The position numbers were made by a program, and so were the translations under genes. This document shows, one piece after another, positions 46,361 to 56,412 of a DNA stretch of 64,000 nucleotides. The notes under the pieces were generated by a model, which worked only from the letters and a program-made list of their open reading frames with translations, ran no database searches and was not told the DNA's origin. Positions within the stretch are counted from its first letter, which is position 1. Every line of letters begins with the position of its first letter. The stretch comes from Cyanobacterium stanieri PCC 7202 (GTDB lineage Bacteria; Cyanobacteriota; Cyanobacteriia; Cyanobacteriales; Cyanobacteriaceae): assembly GCA_000317655.1 (NCBI GenBank), contig CP003940.1, forward strand, positions 2,055,547 to 2,119,546, read 5' to 3'.

Positions 46361-47179
46361 ATGTTTTCTATTTTTATTCTTACTTATAACGAAGAAATAG
46401 ATATTGCTGATTGTATCAAATCTGCTTCTGAATGTGATGATATTATTGTGGTGGATTCTTTTAGTAATGATAAAACCATTGAAATCGCTTCGCAATTTCC
46501 TGTCCGAATTTTTCAGCATGGTTTTGAATCCCATGGTAAACAAAGAAATTGGATGTTAGAAAATATTGAGACTAAATATGATTGGGTTTATTTATTGGAA
46601 GCTGATGAAAGATTTACCCCTGAATTGTTTGAGGAATGTTTGGAAGCGGTGAGCAGTGATGAATATGTGGGGTATTATGTGGCGGAAAAGATGATTTTTT
46701 TGGGTAGTTGGATCAAATACAGTAGTCAATATCCCCGTCATCAAATGCGTTTGTTTAGAAAGGAGAAAATTTCTTTTATTGATTTTGGTCATGCGGAGAG
46801 GGAAGTTTGTGATGGTCAAACGGGATATTTGAAAAATACTTATCCTCACTATACTTGTAGTAAGGGTTTAAGTCGTTGGTTAGAAAAGCATAATCGTTAT
46901 TCCACCGATGAAGCCATTGAAAGTATTAAGCAACGGGGATTTAATAATAAAATTCGTTGGCGAGATTTATTTTTGGGGGAAACGGAGGTGATTCGTCGTC
47001 GGGCGTTAAAAGATTTATCTTTTCGGATGCCTTTTCGTCCTTTTTTTCGTTGGTTTTATATGTATTTTATTTTGAGGGGTTTTTTGGATGGTAAGGCTGG
47101 GTTTGCTTGGTGTGTTTTGCAGGGTTTTTATGAATATTTTATTATTTTGAAGGTTGAGGAGTTAAAGCGAAAGGGTTAA
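46361..47179 (+). CDS. Glycosyltransferase family 2, 272 aa
   Basis: GT-A fold transferase. FSIFILTYNEEIDIADCIKSA opens the nucleotide-sugar fold. DDIIVVDSFSNDKTIEIA and WVYLLEADERFTPELF (the D/E-A-D type divalent-metal motif) follow. SSQYPRHQMRLFRKEK and HAEREV recall WaaE/KdtX-like enzymes that add sugars to lipopolysaccharide core. A hydrophobic C-terminal part suggests membrane association. Its end overlaps the convergent membrane protein gene by 38 bases. Confidence 0.87.
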   Translation: MFSIFILTYNEEIDIADCIKSASECDDIIVVDSFSNDKTIEIASQFPVRIFQHGFESHGKQRNWMLENIETKYDWVYLLEADERFTPELFEECLEAVSSDEYVGYYVAEKMIFLGSWIKYSSQYPRHQMRLFRKEKISFIDFGHAEREVCDGQTGYLKNTYPHYTCSKGLSRWLEKHNRYSTDEAIESIKQRGFNNKIRWRDLFLGETEVIRRRALKDLSFRMPFRPFFRWFYMYFILRGFLDGKAGFAWCVLQGFYEYFIILKVEELKRKG

Positions 47180-47936
47180 TTGTTAATGATAATTTTTGCT
47201 CTTTGTTTACGAGGGATTTTGAGGGGTTTTTGTTCTGGTGGGGGGGGAATTTTTTTTCTGAATTTATGCTAATTTGGTTTAGAAATTCTGCTAGTCTATT
47301 ATAAACAATGGGTTCTTTCTCGTTGTTTTTCATGATTAATAAATAGTCAAGCATATATTTACTTTGATAGGGGGTTATTTTTCCTATTTCCCAGAGATTA
47401 ATTATTTGATTGAGTCCATACAGTCTTTGGACGGGAGATTCGGCTATGAGATAGTTAATGCAAATTTCAAAGGATTCTACATTAATTTTTTTTTGTTTAT
47501 TTTTTTGCTGATAAAAATACCAACCAAACAGGGCAAAAGTACCACTACTGATTAATCCTTGGAAAATGATGGCACTTGCTAACCAATGACTATCGATTTC
47601 TGACCATATTTTAGCACTGATATAAAGGGCGATCGCACTTATACCACTTCCTGCCACAGCTAAAGTAAAACGACGATTATGGGCTTGGAAAAAACGGGAT
47701 AATACCTGAAAAGAAGAAAAAGAAACCCCTTGATAATTATAGATGAAAAAGAGAAAGGCGATCGCCCCTAGACTAGCAAAAATTAAACCCCTATCACCCA
47801 CAGCGAGGGTAAAACCAGCCACAAACCACCATAAACGCCCATAATTTTTTGAACCCCCGCCAGAAGCCAAAACACCATAACATCGACTTAAAAGCCGAGG
47901 AGAAAGATAAAAATTAGACCTTTTAATTTTCACCAT
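47142..47936 (-). CDS. Hypothetical membrane protein, 264 aa
   Basis: About four to five hydrophobic segments occupy residues 35-145 (WWFVAGFTLAVGDRGLIFASLGAIAFLFF and neighbours). A soluble tail follows, with INYLIAESPVQRLYGLNQIINLWEIGKITPYQSKYMLDYLLIM, that looks like a small helical domain, then a low-complexity basic end. I do not recognise a family. Its 3' end overlaps the convergent glycosyltransferase gene by 38 bases. Confidence 0.6.
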   Translation of the reverse strand: MVKIKRSNFYLSPRLLSRCYGVLASGGGSKNYGRLWWFVAGFTLAVGDRGLIFASLGAIAFLFFIYNYQGVSFSSFQVLSRFFQAHNRRFTLAVAGSGISAIALYISAKIWSEIDSHWLASAIIFQGLISSGTFALFGWYFYQQKNKQKKINVESFEICINYLIAESPVQRLYGLNQIINLWEIGKITPYQSKYMLDYLLIMKNNEKEPIVYNRLAEFLNQISINSEKKFPPHQNKNPSKSLVNKEQKLSLTINPFALTPQPSK

Positions 47937-48109
47937 AAAATCAATAACCGTGGAAACAATATCACACCCCTCAAAATAATAATCCTATCACCAATTAATA
48001 ATCTGCTGATCTTTTCTCCACAAAAAAAGAGCAAATTTTGGTTCAGTACTTACTTTAATATAGAATGAAGTCCAGAAGCAAATAAATAAAACCAATAAAA
48101 TTACTGAAA

Positions 48110-49228
48110 ATGAACTCAGGAATTGACTTACAAGGAAGTTTTATAACCTCCCTCATCGACTTGGGATTGCCTCCAGAGTTAGCCAAAACCCTCTGGATAC
48201 CATTACCCCTCGTTTTGATGATTATCGGTGCCACCGTGGGAGTATTAGTAACCGTATGGTTAGAAAGAAAAATCTCCGCTGCCGCCCAACAAAGGATAGG
48301 CCCTGAATACGCCGGTCCTCTGGGGGTATTACAACCTGTAGCAGACGGAATTAAATTAGTTTTTAAAGAAGACATTACCCCAGCCAAAGCAGACTCATTG
48401 CTATTCACCCTGGGCCCTGCCATCGTTGTGATACCCGTATTTTTATCATACTTAATCGTACCCTTTGGACAAAACCTCGTCATCACAGACTTAAACGTCG
48501 GTATTTTCATCTGGATTTCCCTCTCCAGTATCGCCCCCATCGGCTTATTAATGGCAGGTTACGCCTCCAACAATAAATACTCCCTTCTCGGTGGGTTAAG
48601 GGCGGCGGCACAATCCATCAGTTATGAAATACCCCTTGCCTTATCAGTCTTGGCGGTAGTTATGATGTCTAATAGTCTAAGTACCATTGACATTGTGCAA
48701 CAACAATCAGGCTACGGCATTCTGGGGTGGAATGTATGGCGCCAACCTGTAGGCTTTATCATTTTTTGGATTGCCGCCTTAGCAGAATGTGAGCGTCTCC
48801 CCTTCGACTTACCCGAAGCAGAAGAAGAATTAGTCGCAGGGTATCAAACCGAATACACAGGTATGAAATTCGCCCTCTTTTATGTTGGTTCCTATGTTAA
48901 CCTCGTATTATCCGCCCTCATTGTCGCTGTGCTTTATTTAGGAGGCTGGGATTTTCCCATCCCCATCCAGAATTTAGCCAGTTGGTTAGGTGTAAGCGAA
49001 ACAACCCCCTGGTTACAGGTAATCACCGCCTCCCTCGGTATTTCCATGACAGTATTAAAAGCATACTTCTTAGTCTTTATTGCCGTATTATTACGTTGGA
49101 CAGTGCCTAGGGTAAGAATTGATCAATTATTAGATTTAGGTTGGAAATTTTTATTACCCGTATCCCTCGTTAACCTACTCATTACCGCCGCCCTAAAGTT
49201 AACCTTTCCCATGGCCTTTGGAGGCTAA
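48110..49228 (+). CDS. ndhA: NAD(P)H-quinone oxidoreductase subunit 1 (NdhA)
   Basis: Membrane subunit of the photosynthetic NDH-1 complex next to the quinone site. At 372 aa it has about 8 transmembrane segments. [83 protein letters not shown] and the C-terminal [22 protein letters not shown] are the defining blocks. ATG 48110 is natural. In many cyanobacteria ndhI, G and E follow; here the next gene is a GNAT enzyme, so the cluster is broken. Confidence 0.95.
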   Translation: MNSGIDLQGSFITSLIDLGLPPELAKTLWIPLPLVLMIIGATVGVLVTVWLERKISAAAQQRIGPEYAGPLGVLQPVADGIKLVFKEDITPAKADSLLFTLGPAIVVIPVFLSYLIVPFGQNLVITDLNVGIFIWISLSSIAPIGLLMAGYASNNKYSLLGGLRAAAQSISYEIPLALSVLAVVMMSNSLSTIDIVQQQSGYGILGWNVWRQPVGFIIFWIAALAECERLPFDLPEAEEELVAGYQTEYTGMKFALFYVGSYVNLVLSALIVAVLYLGGWDFPIPIQNLASWLGVSETTPWLQVITASLGISMTVLKAYFLVFIAVLLRWTVPRVRIDQLLDLGWKFLLPVSLVNLLITAALKLTFPMAFGG

Positions 49229-49276
49229 TAATTAACTTAATCATCGTGGGCGGACAAATGTTCGCCCCTATCGGTA

Positions 49277-49915
49277 ATGCAACCCAAAAATTTTTCACTA
49301 TCCACCCCTGAAAAACTGGTGACATCATCATTATCTTTTTCCCATAACCATGGGGCTTCATCCTCCCATTGTCTCACCATTCGCCGAGCGACATCCGAGG
49401 ATATTAATAGAGTTTCGGAATTACTAACCCATAGTTTCCACAGTTTTAATACCTTGATGAAATGGCTTTATCCCCTCATCAAATTGGGTATTGCCGAGGA
49501 TTTGCGCGATCGCTTTTATAGCAATAATCCCCATTACTGTTGTTTAATAGCTATCATACCAGCATCATCCACCCAACCAGAGCAAATAGTGGGTACCATT
49601 GAAATATCCCTCAGAAACCCCTATGGATGGGGAAGCAAGAAAAAATATCCCTACATATCAAATCTTGCTGTCAAAAAGGAATTTCGTCGTCAAGGCATCG
49701 GTAGCCAACTATTACAAAAATGCGAAGAAATAGCTCAAAGTTGGGGATTTGAAAATCTCTTACTCCATGTTTTAGCCGAAAATAATGCAGGGCAACAAGT
49801 ATATCTCAATAATGGTTACATCATCAAACAAGTAGAAACCGATTTATATAGCCTGTTTATCAAAAGCAAACGACGACTATTATTAGAAAAATCCCTCACC
49901 AACCAATCTTTATAA
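49277..49915 (+). CDS. GNAT family N-acetyltransferase, 212 aa
   Basis: Acetyl-CoA-dependent transferase. The domain starts near residue 33 (LTIRRATSEDINRVSELLTHSF). Motif A YISNLAVKKEFRRQGIGSQLLQKCEEIA carries the R-Q-G-I-G acetyl-CoA loop. NLLLHVLAENNAGQQVYLNNGYI is the motif B end. The first 30 residues are Ser-rich and may be a linker or a misplaced start; later in-frame starts exist. Substrate unknown. Confidence 0.83.
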   Translation: MQPKNFSLSTPEKLVTSSLSFSHNHGASSSHCLTIRRATSEDINRVSELLTHSFHSFNTLMKWLYPLIKLGIAEDLRDRFYSNNPHYCCLIAIIPASSTQPEQIVGTIEISLRNPYGWGSKKKYPYISNLAVKKEFRRQGIGSQLLQKCEEIAQSWGFENLLLHVLAENNAGQQVYLNNGYIIKQVETDLYSLFIKSKRRLLLEKSLTNQSL

Positions 49916-49960
49916 CCATCTCAATCCCATAATTTTCCCTAGTCATATCATTCATCTCCC

Positions 49961-50413
49961 ATGAATAATTATCCCCAGAGTCACATCTATAATGATTTAG
50001 ATAAATTTGTTCAAGAAAAACCCCTCTTAATAGTTAATCCCAAAAAGAAAAATGGCTTAATTCTTATCAAAAAATATTATGCCGAATTTGCAGGGCCAGG
50101 GGCGATAGTTGGTGGTTTTTTTGACCAAGACTTGGTGGATGTTATTCCTGTGGGTAAACTATCCCTATTCATACCTAAAAATCCTTCTGAACAACAACGA
50201 GGATACCTGATTAGAAGACAATGGGTAAAACTCATTAAACAAATCACCGATAACCCCATTCCCAGAGAAAGGGCGCAGGTGATTCTCAATCAATTTGAAC
50301 ACTGGTTTGATAGTCAAACCACCCAAAAGTTATCGGATGAAGTATTTGCCCTCTTGGTGGGGGTGTTACCTGATACTATTAAAAAAGCAAGAGATTTAGT
50401 CAATCGTTTTTGA
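49961..50413 (+). CDS. Hypothetical protein upstream of bvdR, 150 aa
   Basis: Compact soluble protein. It has a Lys/Ile-rich strand region (PLLIVNPKKKNGLILIKKYYAEF), then GPGAIVGGFFDQDLVDVIPVGKLSLFIP and a helical C-terminus ending LPDTIKKARDLVNRF. No motif I recognise. It is 25 bases ahead of the biliverdin reductase gene on the same strand, so probably in its operon. Confidence 0.65.
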   Translation: MNNYPQSHIYNDLDKFVQEKPLLIVNPKKKNGLILIKKYYAEFAGPGAIVGGFFDQDLVDVIPVGKLSLFIPKNPSEQQRGYLIRRQWVKLIKQITDNPIPRERAQVILNQFEHWFDSQTTQKLSDEVFALLVGVLPDTIKKARDLVNRF

Positions 50414-50438
50414 AGAATCAACTTTTAGATTAACCGTG

Positions 50439-51437
50439 ATGAGTCAGTATAATATTGTCAAAACTCCCCTCAAAGTAGGTATTGTCGGCACAGGATATGC
50501 CGCCGCTAGACGGGCAGAAGCCTTTAACGCATCACCCCATACCCAATTAGTTGCTGTTAGTGGTAATACCCCTGAAAAAACCGCTACTTTTGGCAATACT
50601 CATCATGTAAAAACCGTATCTAGTTGGCAAGATTTAATCAACGACAAGGAAATTGATTTAATTTGTGTGTCTAATGTCAACTCTCTCCATGGGCAAATTA
50701 TCAAGGAAGCCCTATTAGCAGATAAACACATTATTGTAGAATACCCCCTAACTATTAATAGTAGTGAAGCCCCTGAGTTGTTAAATTTAGCTAAGGCAAA
50801 AAGAAAACTACTCCATATTGAGCATATCGAACTTTTGGGGGGAGTTCATCAAGCTATTAAACAACATATCTCTAAAATTGGTAATCCCTTCCTTGCTAGT
50901 TATGAAACCATTTTATCTAAGCCCAAAGTAGGCACCCATTGGACTTACAATTATCACAATTATGGTTTTCCTTTGATTGCCGCCCTTTCTCGCTTCAATC
51001 GCTTTACGGATTTGTTTGGGGAGGTGGCAACTGTTAGTTGTAATGCTCGTTTTTGGGATGCCCCTGAAAGTGGTTATTTTTCGGCTTGTTGGTGTCAGGC
51101 ACAATTGATGTTTAAAAACCAGATGGGGGTAAATATTACCTATGGCAAGGGGGATAAGTTTACCCATAGTGGTAGGGTGTTGACTATTTATGGCGATGAG
51201 GGGGTTTTGTTGTTTGAGGGGGAAAAGGGTAAATTAATTCAGGGGGATAAAATCATTGATGTGGAGGTGGGCAGTCGTCGAGGTTTGTTTGCCCAAGATA
51301 CTGAGTTGGTTTTGGAACATTTATTAAATGATGCTCCTATTTATACAACGAATCGCCATAGTATTTATACTTTGCAGGTGGCAAATGCTGCCCTTGAGTC
51401 TTATAAGACGAAGCAAACTCAGCTAATGGACAATTAA
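50439..51437 (+). CDS. bvdR: Biliverdin reductase (Gfo/Idh/MocA family)
   Basis: Reduces biliverdin IX alpha to bilirubin with NAD(P)H; in cyanobacteria it supports phycobilisome biogenesis. At 332 aa it has the Rossmann motif VGIVGTGYAAARRAEAF, EYPLTINSSEAPELLNLAKAKRKLLHIEHIELLGGVHQAI, and the C-terminal GFPLIAALSRFNRFTDLFG and VGSRRGLFAQDTE blocks. These I recall matching the Synechocystis enzyme closely, from memory rather than a search. The start is ATG 50439 (a GTG at 50436 precedes it). Confidence 0.87.
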   Translation: MSQYNIVKTPLKVGIVGTGYAAARRAEAFNASPHTQLVAVSGNTPEKTATFGNTHHVKTVSSWQDLINDKEIDLICVSNVNSLHGQIIKEALLADKHIIVEYPLTINSSEAPELLNLAKAKRKLLHIEHIELLGGVHQAIKQHISKIGNPFLASYETILSKPKVGTHWTYNYHNYGFPLIAALSRFNRFTDLFGEVATVSCNARFWDAPESGYFSACWCQAQLMFKNQMGVNITYGKGDKFTHSGRVLTIYGDEGVLLFEGEKGKLIQGDKIIDVEVGSRRGLFAQDTELVLEHLLNDAPIYTTNRHSIYTLQVANAALESYKTKQTQLMDN

Positions 51438-51593
51438 CAATTGATAATGGATAATTATTATCTTTTGCCTGTTGCCTGTTGCCCATTCCCCACCTAAACT
51501 AAAAATCATATCTAAATTAAATAATGCTAATTGTTCATCTTGCCAAAGTTTGAGATAATCTAGGGTGGACTTTAGTTATTGATTAGCCGATAA

Positions 51594-52223
51594 ATGAGCG
51601 CAATTATTTCTCCTGATGTTAGTGTTGAACAGTTAAGATCTACTACTCCTGTTAGTTTGGGGGTAATGGCTTCGGGCAGTGGTAGCAATTTTGAGGCGAT
51701 AGCCCATGGTATCATCAATGGAGAATTAAATGCTAAAATTCAAGTCCTCGTTTATAATAACCCTGATGCTAAAGTCAAGGAAAAAGCGGAAAAATTAGGT
51801 ATCAAAGCGGTATTATTAAATCACCGAGATTTTAAAACCCGTGAAGAGTTGGATCAAGCCATTGTGGAAATATTCCAAAATCACGGGGTGCAATGGGTAG
51901 TGATGGCAGGATGGATGCGAATTATTACCAATGTATTGTTAAATGCTTTTCCTCGCAAAGTCATCAATATTCACCCTAGTTTATTACCTAGTTTTAAAGG
52001 CATCAACGCCGTTGAACAAGCCCTCAAGGCAAAGGTAAAAATTACGGGTTGTACCGTTCATTTAGTTGATTTGGCGGTGGACAGTGGCCCGATTCTCATT
52101 CAATCTGCCGTGCCTATCCTCGATGATGATACCCCCGAAACCCTACACAAACGGATTCAAGTCCAAGAACATCTTATCATGGTAAGGGCGATCGCCCTTC
52201 TGCCCCATCTTGAAAACCAGTAA
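51594..52223 (+). CDS. purN: Phosphoribosylglycinamide formyltransferase
   Basis: Third step of purine synthesis, transferring a formyl group from 10-formyl-THF to GAR. At 209 aa it has SLGVMASGSGSNFEAIAHG (phosphate loop), the catalytic N-x-H in VINIHPSLLPSFKGINAVEQAL, and GCTVHLVDLAVDSGPILIQSAVPI with its Asp. ATG 51594 is natural, with a short N-terminal extension. The Ycf20-type gene starts 6 bases later, so they are cotranscribed. Confidence 0.94.
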   Translation: MSAIISPDVSVEQLRSTTPVSLGVMASGSGSNFEAIAHGIINGELNAKIQVLVYNNPDAKVKEKAEKLGIKAVLLNHRDFKTREELDQAIVEIFQNHGVQWVVMAGWMRIITNVLLNAFPRKVINIHPSLLPSFKGINAVEQALKAKVKITGCTVHLVDLAVDSGPILIQSAVPILDDDTPETLHKRIQVQEHLIMVRAIALLPHLENQ

Positions 52224-52229
52224 ACCATT

Positions 52230-52559
52230 ATGCAAGAAACAAGACTAAATATTTTACTAACAAGCATCGGGAATCAAATCATCGACTTTTTTAGTAACCC
52301 TTGGCGCCGATTATCCCTCAACATCATTGCTTTTTTATTAGGTTTTTTTCTTGCCTCCACCACCGCCGCCATTGCTGGACAAGCGGGAAAATGGGATGTT
52401 ACCTATGCCTTTTTCTTCCTAGTCTTTACCGAAGGCTCAAATATCATCATTTACAAAAATCGTAATCCCAATAAACCTCTCTGGCGTACCACCCTCAACG
52501 CCTTCAAAATCGGCTTTGCCTACTGTTTATACCTCGAAGGGTTCAAATTGGGATCATAA
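52230..52559 (+). CDS. DUF565 / Ycf20-like membrane protein, 109 aa
   Basis: Two hydrophobic segments (LNIIAFLLGFFLASTTAAIAGQ and VTYAFFFLVFTEGSNIIIY) and a polar C-terminus (NRNPNKPLWRTTLNAFKIGFAYCLYLEGFKLGS). This order is the signature of DUF565/Ycf20, conserved in cyanobacteria and plastids; plastid relatives are linked to non-photochemical quenching. It is in an operon with purN. Confidence 0.85.
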   Translation: MQETRLNILLTSIGNQIIDFFSNPWRRLSLNIIAFLLGFFLASTTAAIAGQAGKWDVTYAFFFLVFTEGSNIIIYKNRNPNKPLWRTTLNAFKIGFAYCLYLEGFKLGS

Positions 52560-52719
52560 AAAATATATTGAATTATTTTTATTTTGTACTTATTTTCTGA
52601 AAATTTTTTGTTCAACAAAAAACACCCTATAAAAAGAAACTTTTTCCTGACTATTGACTCTACACTTAGTGTAAGATCAAGATATAGTGGTTTGAAACGA
52701 TGAACATTTCATAAAATAA

Positions 52720-54084
52720 ATGCAACTTTTTGAGCAGAAAAAAGATAATAATCAGAAAAAAGAGTCTGCCTCCACAAAAGATGAGGAAAACTCGATGCAA
52801 AAAGTAAGTAAAAATGGATTTATTAGCGTTCTTAAAAATCTTGATTTTTTAAACCTATGGCTGGGTCAAGTCTTTTCCCAATTAGCGGATAAAATATACC
52901 TTGTTTTAATGATTGCAATTATTAGTAATGACTTTCATCGGGAAGGTGAAGCCATTAGTGGATGGGTATCAGGGATTATGATAGCCTTTACAATTCCAGC
53001 AATTTTATTCGGTTCTTTGGCAGGAGTATATGTAGATCGTTGGCAAAAAAAACTGGTTTTAGTTATATCTAATTTAGGAAGGGGATTATTAGTTTTTATA
53101 ATTCCTTTTTTTGTGTATCATCAAACTTTAGGAGCAGGTTGGTTTAACTTACCATGGGAATTTTGGTTATTACTCTTAATTACCTTTTTCGTTTCTACTC
53201 TCACCCAATTTTTTGCCCCTGCCGAACAATCTTCCATCCCTTTAATTGTCAAAAAGGGTAATTTGTTGGCAGCCAATTCCCTTTATACCACCACCATGAT
53301 GGTGATGTTGATTATCGGTTTTGCCATCGGTAATCCACTTTTAGAGTTGGTTACTGCTTGGGGTGACAATTTTTCCTTTAACTATGGTAGGGAGTTATTG
53401 GTGGGTGGAGGATATACCATCGCAGGTTTAATCCTTCTTTTAGTTAATACTAGAGAAAGAGAACAAGATCGACAAACCGAAGAAAATCACGTCTGGGAAG
53501 ATATTAAAGGCGGTTTAGCTTATCTCCAGCAAAATCATCGAGTACGTAATGCCTTGTTTCAATTAATTATTCTTTTTTCCATTTTTGCCGCCTTGGCAGT
53601 ATTAGCTGTAAGCGTGGCAGAAAAGATACCGGGTATCGATGCGGAGGAATTTGGTTATCTCCTAGCCGCCGCAGGGGTTGGGATTGCCGTAGGGGCTGCT
53701 TTTGTCACCCAGCAAGGAAAGTTCCTTAGTCATGGTAAATTAAGTTTTTATGGATCTATGGGAATGGCGATCGCCCTTATGGGGTTATCATTTTCTACAG
53801 GTAGTTTGCCCTGGGCTTTATTAATGATAGCCATCGTGGGCGGATTTGCCGCCCTGGTGGGAGTACCAATGCAAACCACCATTCAGGCAGAAACTCCCCC
53901 AGATATGCGCGGTAAAGTATTTGGTTTACAAAACAATGCCGTCAATATTGCCCTTTCCTTACCCCTTGCCCTAGCAGGAATTGCCGAATCCATATTAGGT
54001 TTGCAATGGGTTTTAGTAATCTTAGCATTATCCTCGGTGGGAGGAGGCATCCTTACCTCTCTTCTCACTCTCCAAGATAACTAA
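52720..54084 (+). CDS. Major facilitator superfamily transporter, 454 aa
   Basis: About 12 hydrophobic segments. An initial Lys/Glu-rich cytoplasmic stretch precedes FLNLWLGQVFSQLADKIYLVLM. The GSLAGVYVDRWQKKLVLVISN loop is the MFS loop 2-3 motif. The family also shows GKVFGLQNNAVNIALSLPLALAG. It resembles drug/efflux-type permeases (MFS_3). Substrate unknown. ATG 52720 gives a hydrophilic N-terminus, and a further ATG at residue 26 could be used. Confidence 0.82.
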   Translation: MQLFEQKKDNNQKKESASTKDEENSMQKVSKNGFISVLKNLDFLNLWLGQVFSQLADKIYLVLMIAIISNDFHREGEAISGWVSGIMIAFTIPAILFGSLAGVYVDRWQKKLVLVISNLGRGLLVFIIPFFVYHQTLGAGWFNLPWEFWLLLLITFFVSTLTQFFAPAEQSSIPLIVKKGNLLAANSLYTTTMMVMLIIGFAIGNPLLELVTAWGDNFSFNYGRELLVGGGYTIAGLILLLVNTREREQDRQTEENHVWEDIKGGLAYLQQNHRVRNALFQLIILFSIFAALAVLAVSVAEKIPGIDAEEFGYLLAAAGVGIAVGAAFVTQQGKFLSHGKLSFYGSMGMAIALMGLSFSTGSLPWALLMIAIVGGFAALVGVPMQTTIQAETPPDMRGKVFGLQNNAVNIALSLPLALAGIAESILGLQWVLVILALSSVGGGILTSLLTLQDN

Positions 54085-54299
54085 CAAGAATTTTTAAATG
54101 GGGAACTAAACATTAAGCAAATCAATCATAATTCACAGTTGGGGCATTACATTTCTTTAAGATTATCTCAACCCTCTATATTCTTGTGAAGAAGAGGATT
54201 TAGGTTATAGTTAAAGGATTTTTGTCTTAGCTTTTGCCACGAAAACGCAAAAATTTCACAATTATTCTGCCACACAATTATTATTATTTTCTCTCAATT

Positions 54300-54773
54300 A
54301 TGATTAATACTATTAAAGGTTTATCTACAATAAAATTATCTACCAGTCAAATTATTTTAATGTTAGGTCTAAGTAGCTTAGGAATCTTAACAGGGGTAAC
54401 CCCAGAATATCACACCCAATCAAACAGCTTTAAAATAAGTAATCAAGTCCTTGCCCAAAGTTTTTCTGACGCAGATTTAACTCGCTATGCTCAAGCTGCC
54501 ATCGAAATAGAAAGATTAAGACGTTCTACTTTTGCCAATATCGAAAGTATTGTCGGACAAGAAAGAAGTAGTCAGTTAGCCTGTCATCAAAAAGATTCTA
54601 TCAATGAGTTACCCAGTAATGCTCGTACCATGATGAATGATTTTTGCCAAAATTCAGAGGTGATTGTCAGACGAAATGGATTGACCATGAATCAATTTAA
54701 CCAAATTACTCAGCAAGTTAGACAAGATAACGAATTGAGAAGTAGATTAAGAGATATTACCCGTCAATTATAA
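54300..54773 (+). CDS. DUF4168-like exported protein, 157 aa
   Basis: From ATG 54300 there is a signal-like hydrophobic stretch (STSQIILMLGLSSLGILTGV) and a cleavage-like site near QVLAQS. The DUF4168 pattern follows: FSDADLTRYAQAAIEIERLR, then SNARTMMNDFCQ and GLTMNQFNQITQQVRQDNELRSRL. Two Cys residues could pair. A longer in-frame start at 54234 would bury the signal. Function unknown. It converges with the propeller protein gene. Confidence 0.75.
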   Translation: MINTIKGLSTIKLSTSQIILMLGLSSLGILTGVTPEYHTQSNSFKISNQVLAQSFSDADLTRYAQAAIEIERLRRSTFANIESIVGQERSSQLACHQKDSINELPSNARTMMNDFCQNSEVIVRRNGLTMNQFNQITQQVRQDNELRSRLRDITRQL

Positions 54774-54775
54774 AA

Positions 54776-56305
54776 TCATGGACTCCATTGGGGCTTTAAA
54801 CCTCCAATGGGCAACTCTTGTAAGGATGCTTGAGGAGAATCGGCTCTAGGTAAATTTAATAACCATAAACGACTGGTTAAGATTAATTCTGCTGAGTCAC
54901 TAAACAATTCTCCTGCAGGCATATCATCTAGCATATTATTCTCATCCATCATACTTTCTGTTACCAGTTGATCAAACAAAATACCAGAACCATCAGGGGA
55001 TATACTAATTCTTATATCTTGATAATGGGGAAGTGCTAATAATGGAATGACATTCTCCGATTCAATGTCAATCCCCACAAAATAAGGTTTTTCCTGAAAT
55101 TCGGTTTCGGTTTCTATTAATTCTGTTAAAAGGCAAAAAAGACTATTGCCATTAGGAGAAAATTCGCAATCAACTATTGAGCCTTCGATGGTTACTAATT
55201 CTTTTTCCACCCCCTGATTATTAACGTAAAACAATGAGCGAGTGTAACGTAATTCAGGATTATCTGTATTAAAGTTAATCATAGCGGCTCCTGTACCATC
55301 CCTAGTAAAGGTTAACACCTGTCCATATTGGGGTAAAAAGTTCAAGGATTCTACTTCTTCTTGTTGTCTTTGAATAGGTACGATGGAAATACCTTCTCCT
55401 TGGGCAATGGCGATCGCACTTCGATCTGGAGTTATAATAAAACTACCACCATCAGTATTGAGTTTTTGAGGAATTTTGCCCTCTTCAATTTTCCACAAAT
55501 CAAAATCCGTGGGGTCATCTTTGCGTATTCTTTGCACAATAATAATATCACCATTTTCCCCTGCCAAATCAAAACGATTATTTAAATAGTTGTCTTTTCC
55601 TAAAATGGTCTTTAATTGTCCCGGAATTTTGGGATTACCATCATCAGATAAACCAGTGGTTACTTCATAAATAAATAAATCCCTAACACCATCTTGATTA
55701 TTATTTCTTTCGGAAGCAGAAAAAATAATTTTTTCTGTATTAGGAGTAAACTTAAAGTCCACTACCGTTAAATTTTCAGGGGTTAAAATAGTTTGATTTT
55801 CTTTGGTTGTATTATTCAGGATTAATCTTCCTGTTTCTGCCCCTTCACTACCCACATAGGCAAAAGCCTTATCTCGACTCTGAAATTGTCCTACAAAAGG
55901 TTCTATTTCGGCTCCTAATTCTTCTCTGCCTCTAAATTGTTCTTGGGCATCTTTTAATGATAAACGATAACTTCTACCGTAGGGAATAACATTATTTAGA
56001 GTGTAAACTAATCTTTTTCCTGCCCAGCTAATTCTACCGGGTAAGGCAGGTTCAATTTCTAAATTATCTTCTACACTTTCTCGAGATACGGGGCGATCAA
56101 AGTCAAGGATAAAAGCGTTATCATTGGAGTTTATTTTACGACTATCCCAAGAAAATCTTTCTACATGGGGATTGGTACTAAATAAACAAATATCGTTAGG
56201 GCAAACTCTACTACCAATGACCAAAATTAGAATAATTATTGTACATATACTTATGGTAAATAAAGATATTTTATCGATGGTTTCTTGGTAAGTAACTTTT
56301 TTCAT
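54776..56305 (-). CDS. Membrane-anchored Ig-like plus beta-propeller protein, 509 aa
   Basis: A single N-terminal transmembrane anchor (LFTISICTIIILILVIGSRV) is followed by a Big_5/SbsA-like Ig module (NDNAFILDFDRPVSRESVEDNLEIEPALPGRISWAGKRLVYTL). The rest resembles TolB/WD40-like propeller blades with repeated NxDGxRDLF, DLWKIEEG and SPDGSGILFDQ patterns. The domain order fits an outer-face sensor or scaffold in the periplasm. I do not recognise a named family. ATG 56305 is chosen; a GTG at 56311 is equally possible. Confidence 0.75.
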   Translation of the reverse strand: MKKVTYQETIDKISLFTISICTIIILILVIGSRVCPNDICLFSTNPHVERFSWDSRKINSNDNAFILDFDRPVSRESVEDNLEIEPALPGRISWAGKRLVYTLNNVIPYGRSYRLSLKDAQEQFRGREELGAEIEPFVGQFQSRDKAFAYVGSEGAETGRLILNNTTKENQTILTPENLTVVDFKFTPNTEKIIFSASERNNNQDGVRDLFIYEVTTGLSDDGNPKIPGQLKTILGKDNYLNNRFDLAGENGDIIIVQRIRKDDPTDFDLWKIEEGKIPQKLNTDGGSFIITPDRSAIAIAQGEGISIVPIQRQQEEVESLNFLPQYGQVLTFTRDGTGAAMINFNTDNPELRYTRSLFYVNNQGVEKELVTIEGSIVDCEFSPNGNSLFCLLTELIETETEFQEKPYFVGIDIESENVIPLLALPHYQDIRISISPDGSGILFDQLVTESMMDENNMLDDMPAGELFSDSAELILTSRLWLLNLPRADSPQASLQELPIGGLKPQWSP

Positions 56306-56412
56306 TTGCACTGTATAATTGCTTTCTAAAATCTTTTTTATTGTAACATTTCTGAATTAGTTTTAAATTCAGTTAAATAGTATTTAAAATCGATAATTTA
56401 TCGAGCATAAAA

